Assembly (NCBI RefSeq): GCF_900091475.1 | Contig: NZ_FMIB01000002.1 | Coordinates: 6,076,001-6,140,000 of the forward strand | Length of the DNA: 64,000 nucleotides | Origin: Micromonospora chersina | GTDB taxonomy: Bacteria; Actinomycetota; Actinomycetes; Mycobacteriales; Micromonosporaceae | Reading direction: 5' to 3' | Part shown: positions 53,981 through 62,741 of the stretch, in pieces | Layout of the letters: each line of letters starts with the position of its first letter | Position numbering within the stretch: the stretch's first letter is position 1 | Position numbers and translations under genes: made by a program | The notes under the pieces: generated by a model | What the model was told of the DNA's origin: nothing | The model's input: the letters and a program-made list of their open reading frames with translations, nothing else | Database searches by the model: none

Positions 53981-54484
53981 ATGCCGACCAGTCCGGCCCA
54001 GGCGCCCACGGTGCCCGCGCACGTGCTGCCGCACCGCACCCCCGCCCAGCTGCTCGTGGTGGCCCGCCACGGGCTGGCCGAGGCAGCCCGGACCCGCCCC
54101 GACGGCCTCCGGTACGCCGCCGCCCACCTCGCCGCGCTGCGCGCCGCCGCCGCCCTGCTCGCCGCCCGCGCCCGCCCCGCGCCCACCCGGCGCAACCGGA
54201 TCACCAGCGTGTGGGTGCTGCTCGCCGCCGTCGCCCCCGAGCTGGACGAGTGGGCGGCCTACTTCGCCACCGGCGCCGGCAAGCGGGCCGCCGCCGAGGC
54301 CGGCATCCCCCGGGTGGTCACCGCCCGGGAGGCCGACGACCTGCTCCGCGCCGCCGAGGAGTTCGTGACGGTGGTGGAGACCGCGCTCGGCCTGGCACAC
54401 CAACCGGCGCTCGACGGGCTGCACCAGCCCACCCGGCTCGGCACGCCCGACGCCACGCCCCGACCCGGAGCGGCCGCCGCCTGA
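53981..54484 (+). CDS. SAV_6107-type HEPN domain protein
   Basis: A 167-residue all-helical protein. ATG with a strong GGAGGAGAG site. It resembles the SAV_6107 HEPN family: LLVVARHGLAEAARTRPDGL, then RYAAAHLAAL, RRNRITSVWVLLAAVAPELDEWAAYFATG and VTAREADDLLRAAEEFV in sequence. The RNase-type HEPN motif R-x4-H is intact as R44-YAAA-H49, so RNA cleavage is conceivable. It is first after the SOS box and upstream of the mutasome genes, though a terminator-like hairpin separates it from imuA'. No MNT nucleotidyltransferase partner is adjacent. Confidence 0.82.
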   Translation: MPTSPAQAPTVPAHVLPHRTPAQLLVVARHGLAEAARTRPDGLRYAAAHLAALRAAAALLAARARPAPTRRNRITSVWVLLAAVAPELDEWAAYFATGAGKRAAAEAGIPRVVTAREADDLLRAAEEFVTVVETALGLAHQPALDGLHQPTRLGTPDATPRPGAAAA

Positions 54485-54487
54485 GCC

Positions 54488-54534
54488 GCGGCGCCCGGCC
54501 ACCACCGGCGGGACCCCGGGTGGCCGGGCGCCGC
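54488..54534 (+). terminator. Strong hairpin between HEPN gene and imuA'
   Basis: 16-bp perfect inverted repeat (54488-54503 with 54519-54534) with 15-nt loop, 4 nt after the HEPN stop. Likely a partial terminator inside the SOS unit. Confidence 0.65.
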
Positions 54535-54606
54535 ACCCCGGCGACGGCGAGCACGCCGCCGCCGGACCGCTGAGCGCGTCCCGCACCGCACGATCCACAG
54601 CACCAT

Positions 54607-54626
54607 CCACGGGCCGGCGCCCGTGG
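54607..54626 (+). other. 8-bp hairpin ahead of imuA'
   Basis: CCACGGGC and GCCCGTGG pair around a 4-nt loop, ending 26 nt before the imuA' start. It may modulate translation. Confidence 0.35.
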
Positions 54627-54652
54627 TGAACACACGACGGGGGGTTGGTCCG

Positions 54653-55456
54653 ATGGCGGGCCGCATGGTGGTCGGTTCCGCCGCCCTGGCCGAGCTGGTA
54701 CGCCCGGCGAGCGCGCCCGACCCGGCCGGCGGCCACCGGGTGCTCCCCGTCCGGCCCGAGCTGACCGGGCTGCTGCCCAACCGCGGCCTGCGGCGCGGCA
54801 GCACCATCGCGGTCGGTTCCGGCCAGCCCCGGCGCAGCGGCGCCACCTCCCTGATCCTCGCCCTGCTCGCCGAGGCGTCCCGGGCCGGCTCGTGGTGCGC
54901 CGTGGTGGGCGTACCCACCTTCGGGGCCGGCGCGGCGGCCGAGGCGGGCATCGCCCTGGACCGGCTCGCCCTCGTGCCGAACCCCGGGCCGGAGTGGCCC
55001 ACCGTCGTCGCCGCGCTCATCGACGGGGTCGACGTGGTGGTCACCGCCGTGCCGACCACGGTCTCCGCCTCGGTCGCCACCCGGCTGGCCGCCCGGGCCC
55101 GGCAGCGCGGCAGCGTGCTCGTCCCGTACGGCCGGTGGGACGGCGCGGACGTGACGCTCCAGGTGGTCCGCGGGGTCTGGGAGGGGCTCGGGCCGGGCCG
55201 GGGCCGGCTGCGCCGCCGGGAGGTGACCGTCTCGGCCCGCGGCCGCGGCGCGGCCGCCCGCCCCAAGGAGATCAAGGTCTGGCTGCCCGGCGACGAGCTG
55301 ACCCAGGTGATCCCCCGGTCGGCCGGGCTCGGCGCGGCCACCCGGCCCGCCGCCGTCCCCGGTGCCGGCCGGCTCCGCGTGGTGGCGCCGGCCGGCCCGT
55401 CCGCCTCCGCCGCCCGGTCCCGCCGGGGGCCGCTCACCGTGGTCGGGTCGGCATGA
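54653..55456 (+). CDS. imuA': ImuA' (RecA-like mutasome accessory protein)
   Basis: A 267-residue protein, the first of the ImuA'-ImuB-DnaE2 mutasome. A RecA-like core is recognisable: LRRGSTIAVGSGQPRRSGATSLILALLAEA in position of Walker A but lacking the Lys, so ATP hydrolysis is doubtful, as in other ImuA' proteins. It helps ImuB recruit the error-prone polymerase in translesion synthesis. ATG at 54653 is preferred to an upstream GTG because GGGGGG lies in front. Stop overlaps imuB (ATGA). Confidence 0.85.
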   Translation: MAGRMVVGSAALAELVRPASAPDPAGGHRVLPVRPELTGLLPNRGLRRGSTIAVGSGQPRRSGATSLILALLAEASRAGSWCAVVGVPTFGAGAAAEAGIALDRLALVPNPGPEWPTVVAALIDGVDVVVTAVPTTVSASVATRLAARARQRGSVLVPYGRWDGADVTLQVVRGVWEGLGPGRGRLRRREVTVSARGRGAAARPKEIKVWLPGDELTQVIPRSAGLGAATRPAAVPGAGRLRVVAPAGPSASAARSRRGPLTVVGSA

Positions 55457-57102
55457 GCGGCGCTCCGGCGCGGACCCTGCTGCTCTGGTGCCCCGACTGG
55501 CCGGTCCTCGCCGCCGAGATCGTCGACGGGGTGCCGGCCACCGACCCGGTCGCGGTGCTGCACGCCAACCGGGTGGTCGCCTGCTCCGAGCGGGCCCGCG
55601 CCGAGGGCGTCCGCCGGGGGCTGCGCCGGCGGGAGGCGCAGGGGCGCTGCCCGCAGCTCACCGTCGTCGACCACGACCCCGCCCGGGACGCCCGGGCGTT
55701 CGAGCCGGTGGTGGCCGCCGTCGAGGAGGTGGTCGCCGGGGTCGAGGTGATCCGCCCCGGGGCCTGCGCGCTGGCCGCCCGGGGCCCCAGCCGCTACCTC
55801 GGCGGCGAGGAGGCGGCGGCCGAGCGGATCGTCGAGCACGTCGCACAGACCTGCGCGGTGGAGAGCCAGGTCGGCATCGCCGACGGGGTCTTCGCGGCCG
55901 GGCTGGCCGCCCGGGACGGGCGGATCGTGCCTCCCGGCGGAACCCCGGAGTTCCTGGCCGGCCTGCCCGTCGAGGCGCTCGGCCGGCCCACCCTGACCGA
56001 CCTGCTGCGCCGGCTGGGCGTCCGCACCCTCGGCGACTTCGCCGCGCTGCCCGCCGGGGACGTGCTGGCCCGGTTCGGCTTCGACGGGGCGCTGGCCCAC
56101 CGGCTCGCCGCCGGCCGGGACCACCGGCCGCTGGCGGTCCGGCAGCCGCCCGCCGACCTGACCGTCACGGCCGACCACGACGAGCCGATCGACCGGGTCG
56201 ACGCCGCGGCGTTCGCCGCCCGCACACTGGCCGAGCAGTTGCACGAGCGGCTCGCCGCGCACGGGCTGGCCTGCACCCGGCTCGGCATCGAGGCGGTCAC
56301 CGCGCACGGCCAGGAACTGCACCGGGTCTGGCGGCACGACGGGCTGCTCACCGCCGCGGCCATCGCCGACCGGGTCCGCTGGCAGCTCGACGGCTGGCTC
56401 TCCGGCAGCAACGGCCGGGGTGGCGCCCGCCCGGCCCGCCCCACCGCCGGGATCATCCGGCTGCGGCTGGTGCCGGACGGGGTGCTCGCCCAGGCCGGCC
56501 TGCAACCCGGCCTGTGGGGGGAGACCGGCGAGGAGCGGGAGCGGGCGCACCGCGCGTTGAGCCGGGTGCAGGGCATCCTCGGCCCCGAGGCGGTGGTCAC
56601 CGCCGTGCTCGGCGGCGGGCGTTCCCCGGCCGACCAGGTGCGCCTGGTCCCGTGGGGCGACGAGCGCCTGCCCGCCCGCCCCGGCCCACCACCCCTGCCG
56701 CCCGCCGAGCCCTCGCCGCCCGCCGCCGCACCGGAACGGGCCGTGTCCATCCGTTCCCGGGCGGCGGCGCCGGTGCCGCCGTGGCCGGGGCGGATCCCGC
56801 CGCCCGCGCCGGCCGTGGTGCTGCCCACCCCGCTGCCGGCCGCCGTGCACGACGCCGCCGGCGAGCCCGTCGTCGTCAGCGCCCGGCTGGCGGTCAGCGC
56901 CGCGCCGGCCCGGCTCACCGTCGGCGCCGGCCGGCCCGCCGAGATCGCCGGGTGGGTCGGCCCGTGGCCGGTGGACGAGCGCTGGTGGGCGCCGGCCGAG
57001 GCCCGCCGCCGGGCCCGCTTCCAGGTGTGCCTGGCCGACGGGGCCGCCCTGCTGCTCGCCGTCGAGGGCGGCCAGTGGCTGGTGGAGGCGATCTATGACT
57101 GA
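55453..57102 (+). CDS. imuB: ImuB (catalytically inactive Y-family polymerase-like hub)
   Basis: A 549-residue Y-family relative that links the beta clamp to DnaE2. The usual DMDAFF metal motif is replaced by WCPDWPVLA, and the SIDEAFLD motif by CALAARGPSRYLGG, so it lacks polymerase acidic residues. The little-finger region lies at about 230-350, and a Pro-rich linker at about 405-465 leads to a C-terminal domain that binds partners. ATGA overlap with imuA' and 21 nt to dnaE2 show one transcription unit. Confidence 0.92.
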   Translation: MSGAPARTLLLWCPDWPVLAAEIVDGVPATDPVAVLHANRVVACSERARAEGVRRGLRRREAQGRCPQLTVVDHDPARDARAFEPVVAAVEEVVAGVEVIRPGACALAARGPSRYLGGEEAAAERIVEHVAQTCAVESQVGIADGVFAAGLAARDGRIVPPGGTPEFLAGLPVEALGRPTLTDLLRRLGVRTLGDFAALPAGDVLARFGFDGALAHRLAAGRDHRPLAVRQPPADLTVTADHDEPIDRVDAAAFAARTLAEQLHERLAAHGLACTRLGIEAVTAHGQELHRVWRHDGLLTAAAIADRVRWQLDGWLSGSNGRGGARPARPTAGIIRLRLVPDGVLAQAGLQPGLWGETGEERERAHRALSRVQGILGPEAVVTAVLGGGRSPADQVRLVPWGDERLPARPGPPPLPPAEPSPPAAAPERAVSIRSRAAAPVPPWPGRIPPPAPAVVLPTPLPAAVHDAAGEPVVVSARLAVSAAPARLTVGAGRPAEIAGWVGPWPVDERWWAPAEARRRARFQVCLADGAALLLAVEGGQWLVEAIYD

Positions 57103-57123
57103 GCGCCGCCGGGGAGACCGCCG

Positions 57124-60100
57124 GTGAGCTTCCACAACCCGAAGATGCCCTGGTCGGAGCTGGAGCAGGTGCTCTCCGGGCGGTCCGGGTCCGGCAAGGG
57201 GCGGCCCAAGGGCGAGCGGCACCTGCACGTGGTGGACCCGCTCGCGGTCGACGCCGACGGCGGCGACGCACCGGCGTGGAGCCGCAAACGCCAGCACTAC
57301 CAGCCGCCGGAGCTGGACCGCCCGGACGGCACCGTGCCCTACGCGGAGCTGCACGCGCACTCCAACTTCAGCTTCCTCGACGGCGCCAGCCACCCCGAGG
57401 AGCTGGCCGAGGAGGCCGCCCGGCTGGGGCTCACCGCGCTCGCCGTCACCGACCACGACGGCTTCTACGGCGTGGTGCGCTTCGCCGAGGCGGCCCGCGC
57501 GCTGCACCTGCCGACGGTCTTCGGCGCGGAGCTCTCCCTCGGGCTGCCCGGCCCGCAGAACGGCGAGCCGGACCCGCACGGCGCGCACCTGCTGGTGCTG
57601 GCCCACGGCCACGAGGGGTACGCCCGGCTCGCCGCCACCATCGCCCGGGCCCAGCTGCGCGGCGGCGAGAAGGGCCGCCCGGTCTACGGCGAGCTGGAGG
57701 AGGTGGCCGCCGAGCTGCGCGACCACGTGCTGGTGCTCACCGGCTGCCGCAAGGGGCACGTGCCCGCCGCGCTGCTCACCGAGGGCGTCGACGCGGCGGC
57801 CCGGGAGCTGGACCGGCTCACCGCGCTCTTCGGCGCCGAGACGGTGGCGGTGGAGCTGACCGACCACGGCCACCCGCTCGACGCCGACCGCAACGACGCG
57901 CTGGCCGAGCTGGCCGCCGCGGCGGGGCTGCCCACGGTGGCCACCAACAACGTGCACTACGCCACCCCGGGCCGGCGCCGGCTGGCCACCACGGTGGCGG
58001 CGGTGCGGGCCCGGCGCAGCCTGGACGAGATCGACGGCTGGCTGCCCGCCGCCGCCACCGCCCACCTGCGCAGCGGCGCGGAGATGGCGGCGCGGTTCGC
58101 CGCGTACCCGGGTGCGGTGGCCCGGGCCGCCGAGTTCGGCGCGGAACTCGCCTTCGACCTGCAACTGGTGGCGCCGCAGCTGCCGGCGTACCCGGTGCCG
58201 CCGGGGCACACCGAGATGAGCTGGCTGCGCCACCTCACCATGGCCGGCGCCCGGGAGCGCTACGGCCCGCCCGAGGCGCACCCGGACGCGTACGCGCAGC
58301 TGGAGCACGAGCTGCGGATGATCGAGGACCTGGGCTTCCCCGGCTACTTCCTGGTGGTCTACGACATCGTCGCGTTCTGCCGCGAGCAGGACATCTACTG
58401 CCAGGGCCGGGGCTCGGCGGCCAACTCGGCGGTCTGCTACGCGCTGCGGATCACCAACGTGGACGCGGTGCGGCACCGGCTGCTCTTCGAGCGGTTCCTC
58501 GCGCCGGAGCGGGACGGCCCGCCCGACATCGACGTGGACATCGAGTCCGACCGCCGGGAGGAGGTGATCCAGCACGTCTACGCCCGGTACGGCCGGGAGC
58601 ACACCGCCCAGGTCGCCAACGTCATCTCCTACCGGCCGCGGTCGGCGGTGCGGGACGTGGCCAAGGCGTTCGGCTTCTCGCCCGGGCAGCAGGACGCCTG
58701 GAGCAAGCAGATCGACCGCTGGGGCTCGGTCGCGGCGGTCGACGTCGAGGACATCCCCGAGCAGGTGGTGGCGTACGCCAACGAGCTCCAGACGTTCCCC
58801 CGGCACCTGGGCATCCACTCCGGCGGCATGGTGATCTGCGACCGGCCGGTGATCGAGGTCTGCCCGGTGGAGTGGGGCCGGATGCCCGGCCGCAGCGTGC
58901 TCCAGTGGGACAAGGACGACTGCGCCGCCGTCGGCCTGGTCAAGTTCGACCTGCTCGGCCTCGGCATGCTCTCCGCACTGCACTACGGCTACGACCTGAT
59001 CGGGATGAGCCTGGACCTGGGCGACATGACCCTGGACGACCCCGAGGTCTACGACATGCTCTGCCGCGCCGACTCGGTCGGGGTGTTCCAGGTGGAGAGC
59101 CGCGCCCAGATGGCCACCCTGCCCCGGCTCAAGCCCCGCGAGTTCTACGACCTGGTGGTGGAAGTGGCGCTGATCCGTCCCGGCCCGATCCAGGGCGGCT
59201 CGGTGCACCCGTACATCCGGCGCAAGAACGGCCAGGAGCCGGTGACCTTCGCGCACCCGCTGATGCGCAACGCGCTGGAGAAGACCCTCGGCGTGCCGCT
59301 GTTCCAGGAGCAGCTCATGCAGCTCGCCATCGACCTGGCCGGCTTCGACGCGGCCGGGGCCGACCAGCTGCGCCGGGCCATGGGGGCGAAGCGCTCGGTG
59401 GAGCGGATGGCGCAGATCGCCGACCGGCTCTACGCCGGGATGGCCGAGCGGGGCATCAGCGGCGAGCTGGCCGACGACGTCTACCGCAAGCTGACCGCGT
59501 TCGCCAGCTACGGCTTCCCGGAGAGCCACGCCATGAGCTTCGCCTACCTCGTGTACGCGAGTTCCTGGCTGAAGCGCTACCACCCGGGCCCGTTCCTGGC
59601 CGCGCTGCTCAACGCCCAGCCGATGGGCTTCTACTCGCCGCAGACCCTTGTCGACGACGCCCGCCGGCACGGTGTCGAGGTCCGCCGGCCGGACATCAAC
59701 GCCAGCGGCGCGAAGGCGGTGCTGGAGTCCACCCCGGAGACCCGGTGGGGGAGCCAGCCGGGCGAGCCGCCGCACGCCTGGGGGCTGGGCGGCCCGGCGG
59801 TCCGGCTGGGGCTGGGCAGCGTGCGTACCCTCGGCGACGACGTGGCCGAGCGGATCGAGGCGGAGCGGACGGCTCACGGGCCGTACCGGGACATGCCGGA
59901 CCTGGCCCGCCGGGCCGGCCTGACGGCGGCGCACCTGGAGGCGCTGGCCACCGCCGACGCCTTCGCCTGTTTCGGGCTGACCCGGCGGCAGGCCCTCTGG
60001 GCCGCCGGCGCGGCGGCCCAGGACCGGCCGGGCCGGCTCCCCGGCACGGTGACCGGCACGACCCCGCCCACACTGCCCGGGATGGAGGCGGTGGACCGCC

Positions 60101-60495
60101 TGGTCGCCGACGTCTGGGCCACCGGGCTGTCCCCGGAGAGCCACCCGGCCCGGTTCATCCGGGACCGGCTGGACGCCCTGGGCGCGGTGCCGATCGCCCG
60201 GCTGGGCCGGGTGGAGCCCGGGCAGCGGATCCGGGTCGGCGGGATCGTCACCCACCGGCAGCGCCCGGCGACCGCCGGCGGGGTCACCTTCCTCAACCTG
60301 GAGGACGAGACCGGCATGCTGAATGTCACTTGCTCCCCGGGGCTCTGGCAGCGCTACCGTCGAGTCGCCCGCACCAGCGGCGCGCTGGTGGTGCGGGGCC
60401 GGTTGCAGCGGCACGAGGGCGTCACCAGCCTCACCGCGGACCGGCTGGACGCGATCGAGCCCCCCGTCACGCCGGCGTCCCGGGATTTCCGTTGA
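57124..60495 (+). CDS. dnaE2: Error-prone DNA polymerase DnaE2
   Basis: A 1123-residue C-family polymerase of the mutasome. PHP domain at the N terminus (YAELHAHSNFSFLDGAS, then TDHDGFYG), then the palm with catalytic PPDIDVDIESDRREEV and GRGSAANSAVCYALRI, GIHSGGMVI, and a C-terminal OB fold (VGGIVTHRQRPATAGG). Length and motifs match DnaE2, not DnaE1. GTG with GGGGAG upstream. It performs damage-induced mutagenic synthesis with ImuA' and ImuB; expression should follow LexA cleavage. Confidence 0.96.
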   Translation: MSFHNPKMPWSELEQVLSGRSGSGKGRPKGERHLHVVDPLAVDADGGDAPAWSRKRQHYQPPELDRPDGTVPYAELHAHSNFSFLDGASHPEELAEEAARLGLTALAVTDHDGFYGVVRFAEAARALHLPTVFGAELSLGLPGPQNGEPDPHGAHLLVLAHGHEGYARLAATIARAQLRGGEKGRPVYGELEEVAAELRDHVLVLTGCRKGHVPAALLTEGVDAAARELDRLTALFGAETVAVELTDHGHPLDADRNDALAELAAAAGLPTVATNNVHYATPGRRRLATTVAAVRARRSLDEIDGWLPAAATAHLRSGAEMAARFAAYPGAVARAAEFGAELAFDLQLVAPQLPAYPVPPGHTEMSWLRHLTMAGARERYGPPEAHPDAYAQLEHELRMIEDLGFPGYFLVVYDIVAFCREQDIYCQGRGSAANSAVCYALRITNVDAVRHRLLFERFLAPERDGPPDIDVDIESDRREEVIQHVYARYGREHTAQVANVISYRPRSAVRDVAKAFGFSPGQQDAWSKQIDRWGSVAAVDVEDIPEQVVAYANELQTFPRHLGIHSGGMVICDRPVIEVCPVEWGRMPGRSVLQWDKDDCAAVGLVKFDLLGLGMLSALHYGYDLIGMSLDLGDMTLDDPEVYDMLCRADSVGVFQVESRAQMATLPRLKPREFYDLVVEVALIRPGPIQGGSVHPYIRRKNGQEPVTFAHPLMRNALEKTLGVPLFQEQLMQLAIDLAGFDAAGADQLRRAMGAKRSVERMAQIADRLYAGMAERGISGELADDVYRKLTAFASYGFPESHAMSFAYLVYASSWLKRYHPGPFLAALLNAQPMGFYSPQTLVDDARRHGVEVRRPDINASGAKAVLESTPETRWGSQPGEPPHAWGLGGPAVRLGLGSVRTLGDDVAERIEAERTAHGPYRDMPDLARRAGLTAAHLEALATADAFACFGLTRRQALWAAGAAAQDRPGRLPGTVTGTTPPTLPGMEAVDRLVADVWATGLSPESHPARFIRDRLDALGAVPIARLGRVEPGQRIRVGGIVTHRQRPATAGGVTFLNLEDETGMLNVTCSPGLWQRYRRVARTSGALVVRGRLQRHEGVTSLTADRLDAIEPPVTPASRDFR

Positions 60496-60592
60496 GATCA
60501 GTGATCCACATTACGGTTTCCCGGCCCCGGACGCGGGAGACTCCCGGCACGGATGGGCAGAGTGGCCCACCCGCGTAGTGGGGGATGAACCG

Positions 60593-60772
60593 ATGACCTT
60601 TCACAGCACGTACCCCGGTGGCGTGGCGAACGCCCGACGGACCCGGCTGGGCGCCGGCTGGGCGCCCACCCACGAGGTGGAGCCCCGGGAATACCAGGTG
60701 ACCGACGGGCCGGTGGCCAACGCCCAGCGGTCCCGCGCGGAGGAGGACCCCGCCGGCGGTGGCGAGTCCTGA
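60593..60772 (+). CDS. Small hypothetical protein with internal duplication
   Basis: A 59-residue protein with ATG 6 nt after GGGGG. Two near copies of VANA(R/Q)R(T/S)R occur, GVANARRTR near residue 11 and PVANAQRSR near residue 43. The centre is WAPTHEVEPREYQV; the end is acidic with glycine. No signal or Cys. Unknown function; 97 nt after dnaE2, so it might be within the SOS transcript. Confidence 0.6.
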   Translation: MTFHSTYPGGVANARRTRLGAGWAPTHEVEPREYQVTDGPVANAQRSRAEEDPAGGGES

Positions 60773-60791
60773 CCCCGGGCCCGGGGGTGAC

Positions 60792-60797
60792 TAGGCT
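60792..60797 (+). promoter_or_regulatory. -10 box of a leaderless promoter
   Basis: TAGGCT ends 7 nt before the GTG at 60805. Confidence 0.5.
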
Positions 60798-60804
60798 CGG
60801 CGGC

Positions 60805-61536
60805 GTGGAGCGCACCCGAACCCTGACCCCCCGCACCGCCGTGATCTGGGCGGTGCTCCGGGCCGAGCTGGACCGGCGGGCCGGCGAGCGGCTCACCGTG
60901 CTCGACGTCGGCGGCGGGACCGGCGGCTTCGCCGTCCCGCTCGCCGACGCCGGCCACCGGGTCACCGTGGTCGACGCCAGCCCCGACGCGCTCGCCGCGT
61001 TGACCCGCCGGGCCGCCGAGGCCGGGGTCGCCGAGCGGGTACGCGCCGTCCAGGGCGACGGCGACGCGCTCGCCGGGCTGGTCGAGCCGGCCACCGTCGA
61101 CCTGGTGCTCTGCCACTCGGTGCTGGAGGTGGTGGACGATCCCGCCCCGGTGGTCGCCGCGCTGGCCGCCGCCCTGCGCCCCGGTGGCGCGGCGAGCGTG
61201 CTGGTCGCCGGCCGGGCCGCCGCCGTGCTGGCCCGGGCCATGAACGGCCACCTGGACGTGGCCGCCGCGCTCGCCGCCGACCCGGCCGGCGCCGCCGGCC
61301 CCCGGGACACCCTGCGCCGCCGCTACGACGCCGACGGCGCCACCGCCCTGCTCGCGGCCGCCGGGCTCACCGTCGAGGAGATCCACGGCGTACGCGTGCT
61401 CGCCGACCTGCTCCCGGCCGCCGTGGCGGACGGCCAGGCGGCCGCCCTGGTGGAGCTGGAACGGGCCCTCGCCGCCCGGCCGCCCTACCGCGACCTCGCC
61501 GCCCAGCTGCACCTGTTCGCCCGCCGCCCGGCATGA
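60805..61536 (+). CDS. Class I SAM-dependent methyltransferase
   Basis: A 243-residue methyltransferase. Motif I VLDVGGGTGGFAVPLA, acidic motif II VTVVDASPDAL, motif III VQGDGDALAGL, then VDLVLCHSVLEVVDDP and LRPGGAASVLVAG are present. Similar to actinobacterial CmoA/UbiE-like enzymes of unknown substrate. GTG 7 nt after a -10 box. It overlaps the next gene by 4 nt (ATGA), so the two products may act together. Confidence 0.88.
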   Translation: MERTRTLTPRTAVIWAVLRAELDRRAGERLTVLDVGGGTGGFAVPLADAGHRVTVVDASPDALAALTRRAAEAGVAERVRAVQGDGDALAGLVEPATVDLVLCHSVLEVVDDPAPVVAALAAALRPGGAASVLVAGRAAAVLARAMNGHLDVAAALAADPAGAAGPRDTLRRRYDADGATALLAAAGLTVEEIHGVRVLADLLPAAVADGQAAALVELERALAARPPYRDLAAQLHLFARRPA

Positions 61537-62696
61537 CCGGCCCGGCGGTGGGTCCGCTCGACCGGGTCGCGCCCCGCTACGGCGGCGGCAGCCTGGCCGA
61601 CGTGCTGCCCAGCGCGCTGGCGCTGCTCGGCGTGCCCGGCGCCGCCGACCTGCTCGGCCTGGCGCCCCGGCTGGCCGGGGTGCGGCGGGTCGCCGTGCTG
61701 CTGGTCGACGGGCTCGGCTGGTACCAGATCCCCACCGCCGCCCCGTACGCGCCGACCCTGGCCGGGCTGGCCGCCACGGTCGGCGTCCCGCTCACCTCGG
61801 GTTTCCCCTCCACCACCCCGACCAGCCTGGTCAGCCTCGGCACCGGAACCCCGTCCGGCCCGCACGGGGTGCTCGGTTTCACGGTCCGGGTGCCCGGCAC
61901 CGATCGGGTGCTCAACCACGTCGACTGGGCCGGTGACCCGGAGCCGTCCGCGTGGCAGCCGGTCCCGACCTGGTACGAGCGCGCTCGCGCCGCCGGCGTG
62001 GCGGTCACCGTGGTCAGCCGCCCCGAGTTTGCCGGCAGCGGCCTCACCCTGGCCGCGAACCGGGGCGGCGACTACCGGGGCGCGGCCGGCGCCGACCCGC
62101 TCGCCGAGCGGATGCTCGCCGCCCTGGCGGCCGGTCCCGGGCCGACCCTGGTCTCCGGCTACCACCCCGACCTGGACCGGCACGGGCACCTCACCGGCGT
62201 CGACTCCGCGCCCTGGCGGCTGGCCGCCGCCGACGTGGACCGCCTGCTCGCCCGGCTGGTCGACGGGCTGCCGCCGGACGCCGCCCTGCTGGTCACCGCC
62301 GACCACGGGCAGCTCAACGTGCCCGACGGGCACCGGATCGACCTCGACACCGACCCCCGGCTGCGGGCCGGCGTCCGGGTGGTGGCCGGCGAGCCCCGGG
62401 TCCGCTACCTGCACGTCGAGCCGGGCGCCACCGCCGACGTGGTGGCCGCCTGGTCGGCGGTGCTGGACGGCGCCGCCCGGGTGCTGACCCGGGCGGAGGC
62501 GGTGGCCACCGGCTGGTTCGGGCCGGTGCCGGAGGCGCACCTGGGCCGGATCGGCGACGTGGTGGTGGTCTGCCGGGACACGTACGCCGTGGTCGCCACC
62601 CGCTCGGAGCCGCCGATGGCGTCGCGGCTGGTCGCGTACCACGGCGCGGACACCGCCGCCGAGATGACCATCCCGCTGCTGGTGGTCCGCGGCTGA
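61533..62696 (+). CDS. Nucleotide pyrophosphatase/phosphodiesterase-like protein (alkaline phosphatase fold)
   Basis: A 387-residue metal-dependent phosphodiesterase. Metal/nucleophile motifs are VAVLLVDGLGWYQ, SGFPSTTPTSLVSLGTG with the nucleophile Thr, YHPDLDRHGHLTGVDS with Asp and His, and VTADHGQLNV. No signal peptide, unlike many relatives, so it may be cytoplasmic. It could split nucleotide sugars, NAD or phospholipid head groups; not resolvable. ATG overlaps the methyltransferase stop. Confidence 0.88.
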   Translation: MTGPAVGPLDRVAPRYGGGSLADVLPSALALLGVPGAADLLGLAPRLAGVRRVAVLLVDGLGWYQIPTAAPYAPTLAGLAATVGVPLTSGFPSTTPTSLVSLGTGTPSGPHGVLGFTVRVPGTDRVLNHVDWAGDPEPSAWQPVPTWYERARAAGVAVTVVSRPEFAGSGLTLAANRGGDYRGAAGADPLAERMLAALAAGPGPTLVSGYHPDLDRHGHLTGVDSAPWRLAAADVDRLLARLVDGLPPDAALLVTADHGQLNVPDGHRIDLDTDPRLRAGVRVVAGEPRVRYLHVEPGATADVVAAWSAVLDGAARVLTRAEAVATGWFGPVPEAHLGRIGDVVVVCRDTYAVVATRSEPPMASRLVAYHGADTAAEMTIPLLVVRG

Positions 62697-62729
62697 CCCG
62701 GCCGGCGCCGGTCTGTCGGACCGGGGGGC

Positions 62730-62735
62730 TAGCCT
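62730..62735 (+). promoter_or_regulatory. -10 box of a leaderless promoter
   Basis: TAGCCT ends 6 nt before the dinB ATG at 62742; no LexA box is seen here. Confidence 0.5.
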
Positions 62736-62741
62736 GCGGGG

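Noticed and set aside
54259..60414. 2051-residue open frame antisense to imuB and dnaE2
   Set aside because: It has no domain, no ribosome site and mirrors the codon bias of the genuine opposite-strand genes.
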